Source: Thermophagus xiamenensis
Lineage (GTDB): Bacteria; Bacteroidota; Bacteroidia; Bacteroidales; Marinilabiliaceae
Assembly (NCBI RefSeq): GCF_900112795.1
Contig: NZ_FONA01000018.1
Span: 33,636 to 97,635 of the forward strand
DNA: 64,000 bases
Direction: 5' to 3'
Positions 17,568 to 26,713 of this stretch are shown here, one piece after another. Every line of letters begins with the position of its first letter. Positions within the stretch are counted from its first letter, which is position 1. The notes below the pieces were generated by a model, which saw only the letters and a program-made list of their open reading frames with translations, did not search any database and was not told the DNA's origin. Position numbers and translations under genes: made by a program.

Positions 17568-20153
17568 ATGAATCTGGAAAAATTTACCATTAAAGCACAG
17601 GAAGCCATTCAACAGGCTTTTCAAATAGCAGCTGGTCATGAGCATCAGGCCATAGAAGATGCTCATTTGCTGAAGGGAATTATTCAAACAGAAGAAAACA
17701 TACCCCGCTACTTGTTTAACAAGATGGGGGCTGGTGTTGTTTTTCCGGTACTGGATAAAATGATAGAGTCCTTTCCGCGGGTAAGAGGCGGAGAAGCATA
17801 TTTAAGTCAAAATGCCAATCAGACACTTCAACAAGCCATTGCCTTTACAAAGGAGATGGGTGACCAGTTTACAAGTATCGAGCATCTTATTATGGGGCTG
17901 TTGAAAAGTGGAGGGCAGGTTTCCAAGATGCTTAAGGATGCCGGCATTACCGAAAAAGGACTCAAACAAGCTATTTTGGAACTTCGTAAAGGTCGAAAAG
18001 TAGAGAGCCCTACTGCCGAGGATACCTATAATTCATTGGGGCGTTTTGCCATTGATTTGAATGAGATGGCACGTACCGGTAAACTGGATCCCGTCATTGG
18101 CCGTGATGATGAGATTCGGCGTATATTGCAAATTCTTTCCCGACGCACCAAAAACAATCCCATATTAATTGGGGAACCTGGCGTGGGGAAAACGGCTATT
18201 GCCGAAGGTCTGGCTCATCGTATTATAAACGGTGATGTTCCGGAAAATCTGAAAAGCAAACGCATTTTTTCACTCGACATGGGTGCTTTGATTGCCGGTG
18301 CCAAATATAAGGGTGAATTTGAAGAACGACTAAAGTCGGTTGTAAAAGAAGTGGTGGATAGTGATGGTGAAGTTATATTGTTTATCGATGAAATTCACAC
18401 CCTGGTGGGTGCAGGCAAAAGTGAGGGTGCCATGGATGCAGCCAACATTCTCAAACCTGCTCTCGCGCGAGGAGAATTAAGAGCTATTGGTGCTACCACT
18501 TTGGCCGAATACCAAAAGTATTTTGAGAAAGATAAAGCTCTGGAGCGTCGCTTCCAGATTGTGATGGTGGATGAGCCCGACTTAACATCTGCCATATCCA
18601 TATTAAGAGGGTTGAAGGAGCGTTATGAAAATCATCATAAAGTAAGGATTCGGGATGAAGCCATTATTGCTGCTGCTGAGCTATCAAAACGTTACATCTC
18701 CGATCGGTTCCTTCCCGACAAAGCTATTGATTTAATTGATGAGGCAGCTTCTAAGTTGAGACTTGAGATGAATTCCGTTCCTGAAGATATAGATGAAATA
18801 GAAAGAAAAATACAGCAATTGGAGATTGAACGGGAAGCAATCCGACGGGAGGGCAACCAGCCAAAAGTAGATGAATTAAGCAAAGAAATTTCTGATTTAA
18901 AAGGTGAGAGAGATTCTTTGCGTGCACGGTGGGAAGCTGAAAGAAATATTATTGAACAAATTCAAAAGAATAAGGAACTAATTGAACAATATAAGTTTGA
19001 GGCCCAACAAGCTGAGCGGGAAGGTCTTTATGAAAAAGTAGCAGAATTGCGCTATGGGCGTATTAAAGAAGCCAATGAAACCATTGAAAGACTCAAAAAA
19101 GAGTTGTCGGAACGGCAAGCTGACAGACCGATGATTAAAGAAGAGGTCGATGCTGAAGATGTGGCTCAAATAGTAAGTCGGTGGACAGGAATTCCCGTGA
19201 CGCGGATGCTGCAAAGCGAACGCCAAAAATTATTGAACCTTGAGGTTGAATTGCATAAGCGGGTAATTGGTCAGGAAGAGGCCATCGCTGCCGTTGCAGA
19301 TGCTGTCCGCCGAAGCAGGGCCGGATTGCAGGATGCCCGGCGGCCCATCGGTTCATTTATATTTCTTGGGATGACTGGTGTTGGAAAAACTGAACTGGCG
19401 AGGGCTTTGGCTGAATTCCTCTTTAATGATGAGGACTTGATGACACGGATAGATATGTCGGAGTATCAGGAGCGGCACTCGGTATCCAGGTTGATTGGTG
19501 CTCCTCCAGGTTATGTGGGCTATGATGAAGGCGGTCAACTTACTGAAGCCGTGCGTCGTAAACCTTACTCCGTGGTTTTATTGGATGAAATTGAAAAAGC
19601 TCATCCCGATGTGTTTAATATTTTGCTTCAGGTGCTTGATGACGGACGGTTGACCGACAATAAAGGTCGGCATGCCGATTTTAAGAATACAATAATAATT
19701 ATGACCTCTAACGTAGGGTCACATTTGATTCAGAAAAATTTTGAAGAGGCAGGTCGGGAAGGTTTTAGTGAAAGAGTGGCCGAAAAAACCCGTCAGGAGG
19801 TGATGTCGTTGCTAAGGCAAACCATACGTCCTGAATTTTTGAATCGTATCGATGATATTATAATGTTTAAGCCTTTGACGCGTAATGAGATTAAGGAAAT
19901 TGTGAAGTTGCAGTTTGGCTTGGTGGCAACGCAATTGAAAAAGCAAGGCGTGGAAATTAATATGAGTGACGATGCCGTTAAATACATTGCAGAGGCCGGA
20001 TTTGATCCATTGTTTGGTGCACGACCTATTAAAAGAGCTATGCAACGATGGGTGCTAAATGATTTATCAAAAAAGTTACTGGCCGATGAGGTCAACAAGG
20101 AAAAACCTATACTGGTTGACTACAATGGCGAAAAGCTGTTGTTTAAAAATTAA
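17568..20153 (+). CDS. clpB: ATP-dependent disaggregase ClpB
   Basis: The 861 residues equal the usual ClpB length. The N-terminal repeat domain spans 1-150. The first AAA+ module has Walker [10 protein letters not shown] near 204. A coiled-coil middle domain spans about 410-530, rich in Glu/Lys heptads. The second AAA+ module has Walker [10 protein letters not shown] near 602 and ends with the C-terminal small domain [14 protein letters not shown]. ClpB works with DnaK to extract and refold aggregated proteins. It is a single gene, followed by a palindrome that probably terminates transcription. Confidence 0.97.
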   Translation: MNLEKFTIKAQEAIQQAFQIAAGHEHQAIEDAHLLKGIIQTEENIPRYLFNKMGAGVVFPVLDKMIESFPRVRGGEAYLSQNANQTLQQAIAFTKEMGDQFTSIEHLIMGLLKSGGQVSKMLKDAGITEKGLKQAILELRKGRKVESPTAEDTYNSLGRFAIDLNEMARTGKLDPVIGRDDEIRRILQILSRRTKNNPILIGEPGVGKTAIAEGLAHRIINGDVPENLKSKRIFSLDMGALIAGAKYKGEFEERLKSVVKEVVDSDGEVILFIDEIHTLVGAGKSEGAMDAANILKPALARGELRAIGATTLAEYQKYFEKDKALERRFQIVMVDEPDLTSAISILRGLKERYENHHKVRIRDEAIIAAAELSKRYISDRFLPDKAIDLIDEAASKLRLEMNSVPEDIDEIERKIQQLEIEREAIRREGNQPKVDELSKEISDLKGERDSLRARWEAERNIIEQIQKNKELIEQYKFEAQQAEREGLYEKVAELRYGRIKEANETIERLKKELSERQADRPMIKEEVDAEDVAQIVSRWTGIPVTRMLQSERQKLLNLEVELHKRVIGQEEAIAAVADAVRRSRAGLQDARRPIGSFIFLGMTGVGKTELARALAEFLFNDEDLMTRIDMSEYQERHSVSRLIGAPPGYVGYDEGGQLTEAVRRKPYSVVLLDEIEKAHPDVFNILLQVLDDGRLTDNKGRHADFKNTIIIMTSNVGSHLIQKNFEEAGREGFSERVAEKTRQEVMSLLRQTIRPEFLNRIDDIIMFKPLTRNEIKEIVKLQFGLVATQLKKQGVEINMSDDAVKYIAEAGFDPLFGARPIKRAMQRWVLNDLSKKLLADEVNKEKPILVDYNGEKLLFKN

Positions 20154-20170
20154 TGGAATTAAAAAGACAA

Positions 20171-20211
20171 TAATATTGCGATATTTTGAGATTAAAAGTA
20201 TCGCAATATTA
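20171..20211. terminator. Palindrome after clpB
   Basis: A perfect 13-bp inverted repeat TAATATTGCGATA / TATCGCAATATTA has a 15-nt AT-rich loop. It lies 18 bp after the clpB stop, in the convergent gap. The AT-rich stem makes it a plausible terminator or 3' RNA-stabilising hairpin. Confidence 0.6.
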
Positions 20212-20244
20212 TGATTTATATATAGGTTATTGACAAAAGATAAT

Positions 20245-20450
20245 AAATCAAGCGAGCATGGCAACTATTGTCACAAAAGGGAATGTATATAGGCAGAAGT
20301 GCACAGGCAGAAGGCAGAAGAAATTTCTAGTCATTAGTCAACAGTCATTATTCATTAGTTAATCAACACTAATGTCAAATAACTAACCACTAATCACTAA
20401 CTTTAAGTCCCATTAGGCCAATAACTCAAGTGATTTTTATACGAATAAAA
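20245..20450 (+). repeat. Dispersed GCATG element, long form (copy d)
   Basis: The copy is in plus orientation: GCGAGCATGGC, TTGTCACAA core, GGCAGAAGTGCACAGGCAG block, TTAGTCATTAG array, then CATTAGGCCAATAACTC and TTTTTATACGAATAAAA. The 3' stem arm GCCATGC is missing. Confidence 0.8.
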
Positions 20451-20529
20451 AATACCTCCATAACAATGTTGTAATTTTAAAAAACATTGTTAAGCATTTT
20501 AGCAATCAAAAGGCGAGAAAGATTTTAAA

Positions 20530-20850
20530 TTATTCTTCGAAATAATCGAAAACTTTATCAAGTTTCATAAGGGCTAGAAGGTCTTTAACTTCTTTTTGAA
20601 TGTTAGCCAGGTAAAAGGTTCGGTTGTTTTGGCGAGCAGTTTTAAGGGCTGAGATTAAAACAGCAATACCAGTGCTGTCGATGAATCTAATATTTTGGAG
20701 ATCCAATACAAAACTGACATCCGATTTATTTAATTGGTTATTTAGTTGATCCTTGATTTCTGGAGCAATTGTGGCATTTAACCTATCAGAGTGGTTAATG
20801 GTGCCAACCATGAGGTTGTTTTTCCGAGTTATTGTAAGTTTTGTATCCAT
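20530..20850 (-). CDS. STAS-domain anti-sigma antagonist-like protein
   Basis: The 106-residue STAS domain has the motif LDLQNIRFIDSTGIAVLI; the phosphorylatable Ser is residue 59 in DSTG. It overlaps the upstream Hpt-domain gene by one base (TAATG arrangement), so the two are translationally coupled. This suggests the STAS protein is part of a signalling route with a phosphotransfer input. Its kinase or phosphatase is not adjacent. Sequence similarity to the STAS protein at 4567 is limited to the fold motifs. Confidence 0.87.
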   Translation of the reverse strand: MDTKLTITRKNNLMVGTINHSDRLNATIAPEIKDQLNNQLNKSDVSFVLDLQNIRFIDSTGIAVLISALKTARQNNRTFYLANIQKEVKDLLALMKLDKVFDYFEE

Positions 20851-21326
20851 TATTTGCGAATTTCTGATTTAAGTTCTTCTTCAGCTTTTGTAAGAGCAGT
20901 TTTGAATGTATCAATGATTGATGCTACAGTTTCCTCGGAAGCATGGGTTTTTACCCATTTTTGCCGTTCTTCATCGTAATCCCTAAGGTTTTTTTCTAAT
21001 TGTTGAGAAGTCTCTATTTCTTTAATGTCTGGGTTGTCTTTACTTGAAATTTCTCTAACATAAAGTTCTTTTGCAATAAGTTCCAGGTTTTTAAGATCAC
21101 GATTCCCTAACTCTTCCATTCCAATTGAAAGGACTGATGATTTTGCTTTATGGGCCAACGCAGCTAACTCGAGCCATCGCTTTTCTGTGAAACTTTTATC
21201 TACGCCTTCTGTGAATTCCGGTATCTGTTCTAAAAAAATGTTAATTAGTTCTTCTATAATGCTTTCATCACCTTCGGCGATACTTTCCAGATAGCTTAGG
21301 TTAATCCATTTATATTGATTTGACAT
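20850..21326 (-). CDS. Hpt (histidine phosphotransfer) domain protein
   Basis: The 158-residue protein has the Hpt motif LAALAHKAKSSVLSIGM with the phospho-accepting His at residue 59. The helical pattern before it (NLSYLESIAEGDESIIEELINIFLEQIPE) is typical of Hpt domains. A charged helical C-terminal extension (about 100-158) has no recognised match. It would relay phosphate from a hybrid kinase such as the one at 32344. It is first in a two-gene unit with the STAS gene. A TAnnTTTG box lies 32 bp upstream. Confidence 0.85.
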   Translation of the reverse strand: MSNQYKWINLSYLESIAEGDESIIEELINIFLEQIPEFTEGVDKSFTEKRWLELAALAHKAKSSVLSIGMEELGNRDLKNLELIAKELYVREISSKDNPDIKEIETSQQLEKNLRDYDEERQKWVKTHASEETVASIIDTFKTALTKAEEELKSEIRK

Positions 21327-21357
21327 AAAAAATAGCTTTTTTCAAGATTGAATAGGT

Positions 21358-21365
21358 CAAATTTA
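21358..21365 (-). promoter_or_regulatory. -7 box for the Hpt-STAS unit
   Basis: CAAATTTA on plus reads TAAATTTG on minus, matching TAnnTTTG, 32 bp from the Hpt start codon. No clear -33 element. Confidence 0.45.
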
Positions 21366-21413
21366 ATAAAAATAGAATAAGAAGTAAAAAGCATTGGCAA
21401 CAAATAATTATCA

Positions 21414-21444
21414 TTTGGGCATCTTCTTTTTTATCCTTAATTTG
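21414..21444 (+). promoter_or_regulatory. gcvT promoter
   Basis: TTTG at 21414-21417 is followed after 19 bp by TTAATTTG at 21437-21444, one mismatch from TAnnTTTG. The leader to ATG 21535 would be about 85 nt. No glycine riboswitch fold was recognised in it. Confidence 0.45.
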
Positions 21445-21534
21445 CATTTTCTTTAGTAAAATGAAAATAATATTTCCGTTTCAACAATTTTTTGTGGAAA
21501 AGAGCTGCTCAGAACTATGTAAAAATTTAAAACC

Positions 21535-22626
21535 ATGCAAAAAACAGTTTTGAATGAAATTCATAAACAATTAGGTGCCAGGATGGTTCCTTTTGCAGGC
21601 TTTGAAATGCCTGTAGAATATTCAGGAATTACTTCCGAACATATGGCGGTTCGTCGAGCTGCCGGTATGTTCGATGTTTCTCATATGGGCGAGTTTTTGG
21701 TTAAAGGCCCTCATGCTTTTGATTTTGTTCAATATATTACAACCAATAATGTATCCGACCTGCCTGTTGGTAAAGCACAATATTCCTGTATGCCCAATAA
21801 TGAAGGGGGCATTGTGGACGATTTAATCGTTTATCACCTGGATGAGGAACTTTTTATGTTGGTGGTGAATGCCTCCAATATAGAGAAAGACTGGAATTGG
21901 TGCAAAACCAATAATCATTTTGGTGCTGAATTGGTCGATATTAGTCAACAAACTTCGTTATTGGCAGTTCAGGGACCAAAAGCAAAAGAAATTTTGCAAC
22001 CCCTGACCGCCATCAATCTTTCCGATATTCCATATTATGCATTTGAAACAGGTAATTTTGCAGGTATTAATGATGTCATTATTTCGAATACCGGATATAC
22101 TGGTTCAGGAGGATTTGAACTTTATATTGATAATAAGCATGCCGAATTTGTTTGGACAACATTGATGAAGCAAGGCCATGAAAAGGGTTTAGTCCCTGCC
22201 GGTTTAGGGGCTCGTGACACTTTACGCCTGGAGGCCGGGTTTGCTTTGTATGGAAACGATTTAAATGACACTACCACACCCATTGAAGCCGGGTTGGGAT
22301 GGATTACCAAGTTGGTCGAGGGAAACAACTTTATTTCGCGTCACATCTTAGAAAAACAAAAAAAGGAAGGTGTTAACAGACGGTTAAAAGGATTTGTTCT
22401 GGAAGAGCGTGGAATTCCACGTAAAGGCTATGAAATTCGTGATGATAAAGGGAATGTAATTGGAGAGGTTACTTCCGGAACTATGTCGCCAATGCTGAAA
22501 AAAGGTATTGGTATGGGGTATGTGAATAAAGGCTTTTGGAAAGAAGAGAGTGAAATTTTTATAAGAATACGTAATAAAGATGTAAAAGCTAAGATTGTTA
22601 AGCCACCATTCGTGAAATTGAAATAA
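21535..22626 (+). CDS. gcvT: Glycine cleavage system T protein (aminomethyltransferase)
   Basis: The 363 residues match the standard GcvT length. Recognisable segments are [30 protein letters not shown] (substrate Asp/folate region), [13 protein letters not shown] and the C-terminal [21 protein letters not shown]. The protein transfers the methylene group from the H protein to tetrahydrofolate, releasing ammonia. No gcvP or gcvH is adjacent, as is usual for dispersed gcv genes in this phylum. Confidence 0.96.
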   Translation: MQKTVLNEIHKQLGARMVPFAGFEMPVEYSGITSEHMAVRRAAGMFDVSHMGEFLVKGPHAFDFVQYITTNNVSDLPVGKAQYSCMPNNEGGIVDDLIVYHLDEELFMLVVNASNIEKDWNWCKTNNHFGAELVDISQQTSLLAVQGPKAKEILQPLTAINLSDIPYYAFETGNFAGINDVIISNTGYTGSGGFELYIDNKHAEFVWTTLMKQGHEKGLVPAGLGARDTLRLEAGFALYGNDLNDTTTPIEAGLGWITKLVEGNNFISRHILEKQKKEGVNRRLKGFVLEERGIPRKGYEIRDDKGNVIGEVTSGTMSPMLKKGIGMGYVNKGFWKEESEIFIRIRNKDVKAKIVKPPFVKLK

Positions 22627-22708
22627 ATTATATTTTTACGAGCGAATTAGAAACAATTTTAACCGATAGTGGTTTATTATCCAATATTTCATGTGTTTAG
22701 ATGGATTA

Positions 22709-22955
22709 TACGAACAGGGCCAATAAAAGTTGTCACTACAGGCATATGTAAAAAAAAGAGCAAAGGCAGGCGGGAAGTGGTAAATAGAGGAAGGAAGTCT
22801 GAAGCTGATGATAGTTTTATCGGTTTTTGTTGATAGATGAAGGGATTTATAATAGAAGTATAATGGATAAATCAAGAGCCCATAGACAAAGAGTTTCTAA
22901 GCACAAATATTCTAGTTTCATTAGACCAATAAGTTAATCAAATTATATACTGATG
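22709..22955 (+). repeat. Degenerate GCATG element (copy e) upstream of comB
   Basis: The weakened signals are GTTGTCACTACAGGCATATGTA, then GCAAAGGCAGGCGGGAAG, then at the right end TTTCATTAGACCAATAAGTTAA and TATATACTGATGAAG. The ATG in the terminal TGATGAAG is the comB start codon. The 326-bp gap holds nothing else recognisable. Confidence 0.6.
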
Positions 22956-23690
22956 AAGCATAACCTGGAAGTTTGTTTTTCTCCTGCGTTATATGATTTA
23001 TACCACCGGCCGGAAGCTGTAGTGGTTGTTATTGATGTTTTAAGAGCTACCTCGGCCATTTGTACAGCATTTATGAATGGTGCAAAGCATATCATTCCGG
23101 TTGGAGATTTGGAAGAAGCCAGAGCCTGGAAAGCTAAAGGCCATTTGGTGGCCGCCGAACGCGATGGAATTGTTTTAGATTTTGCAGATTTTGGAAATTC
23201 ACCGTTTAATTTTACCCCCGAACGTGTACAGCAACATGATATAGTTTATAGTACCACCAATGGTACCAAGGCCATTCATAAGGCTGCATCGGCTTATGCC
23301 GTAGCTATCGGATCATATTTGAATCTTTCGGCCCTTTCGTTTTGGTTGCAAGAGCAACATCGGGATGTGATTATTCTCTGTGCGGCATGGAAAGATAAAT
23401 TCAGTCTGGAAGATGCTTTGTTCGCCGGTGCTTTATCGAAAAAGTTGTTGGATTCGGGATTATTCACCACTATTTGTGATTCAGTTCATGCTTCACTTGA
23501 TCTTTGGAAGTCTGCTCAGCCTAATGTTTATCGGTATATTTTAAAGGCAGCACAAAAACAACGACTGGCAAAAAACGGTTTAGACGATGTAATTGAATTC
23601 TGTCATACCCCTGATCAAACATCCATCGTTCCTGTGTTAAAGGGTGACCGTCTGGTCGGAGAAACTGTCGGGAAGATTTCCTATATTTGA
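22953..23690 (+). CDS. comB: 2-phosphosulfolactate phosphatase family protein ComB
   Basis: The 245-residue protein has the ComB signatures VVVIDVLRATSAICTAF near the N-terminus, ERDGIVLDFADFGNSP and YSTTNGTKAI. ComB is a Mg-dependent phosphatase of coenzyme M synthesis. Many bacteria without coenzyme M also carry it, so the real substrate here may be another sulfonated or phosphorylated compound. It starts at the end of a dispersed repeat and is followed 15 bp later by a glycosyltransferase gene. Confidence 0.85.
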   Translation: MKHNLEVCFSPALYDLYHRPEAVVVVIDVLRATSAICTAFMNGAKHIIPVGDLEEARAWKAKGHLVAAERDGIVLDFADFGNSPFNFTPERVQQHDIVYSTTNGTKAIHKAASAYAVAIGSYLNLSALSFWLQEQHRDVIILCAAWKDKFSLEDALFAGALSKKLLDSGLFTTICDSVHASLDLWKSAQPNVYRYILKAAQKQRLAKNGLDDVIEFCHTPDQTSIVPVLKGDRLVGETVGKISYI

Positions 23691-23705
23691 CAAAAACAAT
23701 CAACA

Positions 23706-24698
23706 ATGCCGTTCATTTCTTTTATAATACCTGTATATAATCGTCCACAGGAAGTTGATGAATTGCTGGATTCATTTTCTCGTCAAACAGTCAAAGATTT
23801 TGAAATTATCGTTGTTGAAGATGGCTCAACCTTGTCATCGCAGGATATTGTGGACGAATGGTCAGGTTCTTTGACTGTTCGTTACATCTTTCAACCTAAT
23901 GCCGGGCCAGGTCCGGCAAGGAATACCGGAGCATCCGAAGCAGTAGGTGAGTGGCTTATATTTTTAGACTCTGACTGTTTGTTACCACCCGATTATACCG
24001 AGAAAGTAATTTCAGAACTAAAGAGCGCAGATTTTGATTGTTTTGGTGGACCCGATCGTCCCCATGAAGGGTTTAATGCTACCCAAAAAGCAATAGGACA
24101 CACCATGAGCAGTTTTCTAACCACAGGTGGCATACGTGGAGGAAAAGAAAAAGTGGATAAGTTTTATCCGCGAAGTTTTAACCTGGGGGTTAGAAATAGC
24201 GTTTTTCATGCGATAAACGGGTTTACCAATATGCGTTTTGGTGAGGATATCGATTTTAGCATGCGTCTGCTGGAAGCGGGGTATAAAACCGCTTTGCTTC
24301 AAGATGTTTGGATATGGCATAAACGTCGAACTAATTTTCGTTCCTTTTTTAAGCAGGTTTTTAATTCAGGAATTGCACGTATAAATCTGGAGGCCCGACA
24401 TCCCGGAACCACCAAATTGGTTCATCTGTTGCCTTCCTGTTTTTCAATAGGATATCCCATTATTTTTATTTTTGCGTTGTTTTTTCCAGTGCTTTTTTTC
24501 TTGTTATTGCTTCCTCCGATAATTGTTTTTATAGATGCTCTTGTCGCTCTCAGGCAATTGAAATCTGCGATTTTGGCTATTCCCGCTTTTTTTACACAGA
24601 TGTATGGGTATGGAACGGGGTTTATTTATGCCTGGATAAAGAGAAATATTTTTAAGGAAAAGGAATTCAATGCTTTTGAGGAGAGCTTTTACAAGTAG
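23706..24698 (+). CDS. Family 2 glycosyltransferase, membrane-anchored
   Basis: The 330-residue protein has a GT-A domain: SFIIPVYNRPQEVDELLDS at the start, nucleotide-binding EDGS, the metal-binding DSDC near residue 84 and GEDIDFSMRL (the conserved ED catalytic motif) near residue 180. The C-terminal 245-300 region holds two or three hydrophobic segments that would fix it to the inner membrane. It probably adds a sugar to a cell-surface lipid or polysaccharide. The acceptor is unknown. It is co-directional with comB 15 bp upstream. Confidence 0.88.
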   Translation: MPFISFIIPVYNRPQEVDELLDSFSRQTVKDFEIIVVEDGSTLSSQDIVDEWSGSLTVRYIFQPNAGPGPARNTGASEAVGEWLIFLDSDCLLPPDYTEKVISELKSADFDCFGGPDRPHEGFNATQKAIGHTMSSFLTTGGIRGGKEKVDKFYPRSFNLGVRNSVFHAINGFTNMRFGEDIDFSMRLLEAGYKTALLQDVWIWHKRRTNFRSFFKQVFNSGIARINLEARHPGTTKLVHLLPSCFSIGYPIIFIFALFFPVLFFLLLLPPIIVFIDALVALRQLKSAILAIPAFFTQMYGYGTGFIYAWIKRNIFKEKEFNAFEESFYK

Positions 24699-24732
24699 AG
24701 GCAAAAAAAAGGGCTTTAATTTTTAAATTGCT

Positions 24733-24740
24733 TACCTTTG
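24733..24740 (+). promoter_or_regulatory. -7 box for the DUF4494 gene
   Basis: TACCTTTG matches TAnnTTTG exactly and lies 28 bp before the ATG at 24769. The -33 position shows no clear TTG. Confidence 0.5.
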
Positions 24741-24768
24741 GCCGGTATTTTTAAAAACAATAATTGAG

Positions 24769-25254
24769 ATGCTACATACTTGGTTCGAGTGCAAAGTTAA
24801 ATATATCAAAATAGACGAAAATAGCGGTAAAGAAAAGAAAGTAACTGAACCATATCTGGTCGATGCAGTTTCATTTACCGAAGCTGAACAGAGGATTCAC
24901 GAAGAGATGCAATCCATGATTAGAGGCGAATTCCAGGTGACCAATATTCGCAAAGCCGATTATACCGATTTATTCCCTAATTTTCCCGGCGATAAGTGGT
25001 ATAAATGTAAAGTTAGCCATTTGGCCATCGATGAAAATGCACAGAAAGAAAAAAAGGTGACCAGCAATATGTTGGTTATGGCCGATAATGTGCGGGATGC
25101 CTACGAGCATTTGATGGAAGGACTTTCGGATATGGTTGTTGACTTCCATGTGATTAGCATTTCTGAAAGTCCTTTGATGGATGTTTTTCCTTATGAAGCT
25201 GATAAAGCCTTTTCTAAAAATTTGGAGCCCCAACTCAACAATGATGAGGCGTAA
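24769..25254 (+). CDS. DUF4494 protein with an internal duplication
   Basis: The 161-residue protein is built of two similar halves: residues 4-71 (WFECKVKYIKIDENSGKEKK...DLFPN) and 80-147 (WYKCKVSHLAIDENAQKEKK...DVFPY). The family is common in Bacteroidota; its function is unknown to me. No signal peptide or membrane segment, so probably cytoplasmic. It has its own likely promoter and is followed by a repeat-filled gap. Confidence 0.85.
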   Translation: MLHTWFECKVKYIKIDENSGKEKKVTEPYLVDAVSFTEAEQRIHEEMQSMIRGEFQVTNIRKADYTDLFPNFPGDKWYKCKVSHLAIDENAQKEKKVTSNMLVMADNVRDAYEHLMEGLSDMVVDFHVISISESPLMDVFPYEADKAFSKNLEPQLNNDEA

Positions 25255-25265
25255 GCATTTTATAG

Positions 25266-25395
25266 CCAGTCATTAGTGGTTAGTCATTAGTCCATTAACA
25301 CTAATGACTGTTCACTCGTGACTAATGATGTCTTCTGCCTTTTCTATGTGCACTTCTGCCTATATATTATTGTTGTGACAAACTTTCCTGATTAA
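25266..25395 (-). repeat. GCATG element, long form lacking tail (copy f)
   Basis: A TTAGTCATTAG array at 25267-25327, a TCTGCC...GTGCACTTCTGCC block at 25331-25360, and a GTGACAAACTTTCCTGAT end at 25374-25391. The AT-rich tail normally at the left is absent. Confidence 0.7.
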
Positions 25396-25540
25396 GTTTG
25401 TTTTATTTTGAATTTCAGTGTTTTGGGGATGTCTGATTCTTTTAATATTAATAATCAAAGTTTCTTTTAATTAATCTGTCCTCAACATTCCTTCTTTTTT
25501 TCTGTTTACTGTAGGAATTGATTTTAGTGAATAATCTTTT

Positions 25541-26206
25541 ATGACCAAACGTAAGCAAAAAGATCTTTTTCCGGTTAAGATAATTGATAATCAGGAGATA
25601 GTTCCGGGAGTGTTTTCTTTGGAAACAGAAAAAAAATTTGACTTCATTCCCGGGCAGGTGGTTGCCGTGGCAATGAATCCAACTGATGAACCTCGACTTT
25701 ATAGTATTGCCAGTGGAAACAAAAAAGATTTTATCCGTTTAATATTCGATGTTAACCCGCACGGAAAGCTTACACCCCAATTGGCAAAACTTTCTAAAGG
25801 GGATAAGCTGTATATGTCAAAACCTTTCGGCAAATTTTTAGGTACTGTTGAGCCTGCCTGGTGGATTGCAACCGGCACGGGAATAGCGCCTTTTATTAGT
25901 ATGGCAGAATCGGACATGTATGTGGGGAAAAAGTTAATTCATGGTGCTAAAACACCCGCAGAATTTTTGTTTTCTGAGCTGTTTGTTCAAACTCTTGGGG
26001 AGAGTTATCTGCGATTTGCTACTCGGGAAGTTGGACCAGGTATTAATAGTGGTCGCCTAACCTCATGGTTAAAAGATCTTAAGGAGTTGCCTGGAGATGT
26101 ACTATTTTATTTATGTGGCAATCCTGACATGGTTGTTGAGGTTCGGGATATTTTGGTGGGTAAAGGTATTGCTATCGAAAAGGTAATAGCTGAAATTTAT
26201 TTTTAA
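25541..26206 (+). CDS. Ferredoxin/flavodoxin-NADP reductase-like oxidoreductase
   Basis: The 221-residue protein has the two domains of the ferredoxin reductase family. The FAD-binding barrel carries EPRLYSIASG near residue 50. The NAD(P)-binding domain has ATGTGIAPFISM near residue 109 and CGNPDMVVEVRDIL near 188. It would move electrons between NAD(P)H and ferredoxin or flavodoxin in the cytoplasm. No iron-sulfur motif is present. It is monocistronic and flanked on both sides by dispersed repeats. Confidence 0.85.
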   Translation: MTKRKQKDLFPVKIIDNQEIVPGVFSLETEKKFDFIPGQVVAVAMNPTDEPRLYSIASGNKKDFIRLIFDVNPHGKLTPQLAKLSKGDKLYMSKPFGKFLGTVEPAWWIATGTGIAPFISMAESDMYVGKKLIHGAKTPAEFLFSELFVQTLGESYLRFATREVGPGINSGRLTSWLKDLKELPGDVLFYLCGNPDMVVEVRDILVGKGIAIEKVIAEIYF

Positions 26207-26297
26207 CCGGAATTGACTTTCTCATTTGGTCTCTAAAATCATATAGCATTTCAATAGCTTTGATTTAGGGATTTTTATTATTATCCGGAAATTTTCA

Positions 26298-26411
26298 TAA
26301 GTATATAATTTATCAAAATTATTGGCCGAATAGAATTCGCATGACCATCATTTCCTACATGTTCTGGTTGATCTGGTTGAGACAAAATTTCTTGGTCATG
26401 CTCGTTTTATT
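26298..26411 (-). repeat. GCATG element, short core form (copy g)
   Basis: The inner stem GCATGACCA (26339-26347) pairs exactly with TGGTCATGC (26393-26401). The core TTGTCTCAA and the sequence ACATGT occur inside. The tail GTATATAATTTATC and ATTGGCC lie on the left. It differs from copy c in sequence but keeps the pairing. Confidence 0.8.
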
Positions 26412-26607
26412 CGTATAAAATTTACTTACTTCATTGATATATTGTTTCTTAAAAGTAGTCATTAGTGGTTAGTCATTAGTCACTAGTCCATTAACACTAA
26501 TGACTGTTGACTAATGACTATAAACATTTTCTGCCTTCTGCCTGTGCACTTCTGCCTTTATCCATGTTCTTGTTGTGTCAAACTTTCTGATCATGCTTGT
26601 TTTATTT
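26410..26607 (-). repeat. GCATG element, long form (copy h), in tandem with copy g
   Basis: TTCGTATAAAATTTACTTAC tail, TTAGTCATTAG array (26456-26522), TTCTGCC...GTGCACTTCTGCC block, TTGTGTCAA core and TCATGCTTGTTTTATT end. It directly continues copy g in the same orientation, sharing the junction at about 26410. The remaining bases to 26713 form an AT-rich leader. Confidence 0.8.
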
Positions 26608-26713
26608 GCTAAAGCAAAATTAAATTGTGCATATTCAAAAAACAAATAGAGTAATATGTTGAATTTTAAATTGTAATGCTCTATCTTATCCCAGAAAAAC
26701 AAATATTTTTTAA

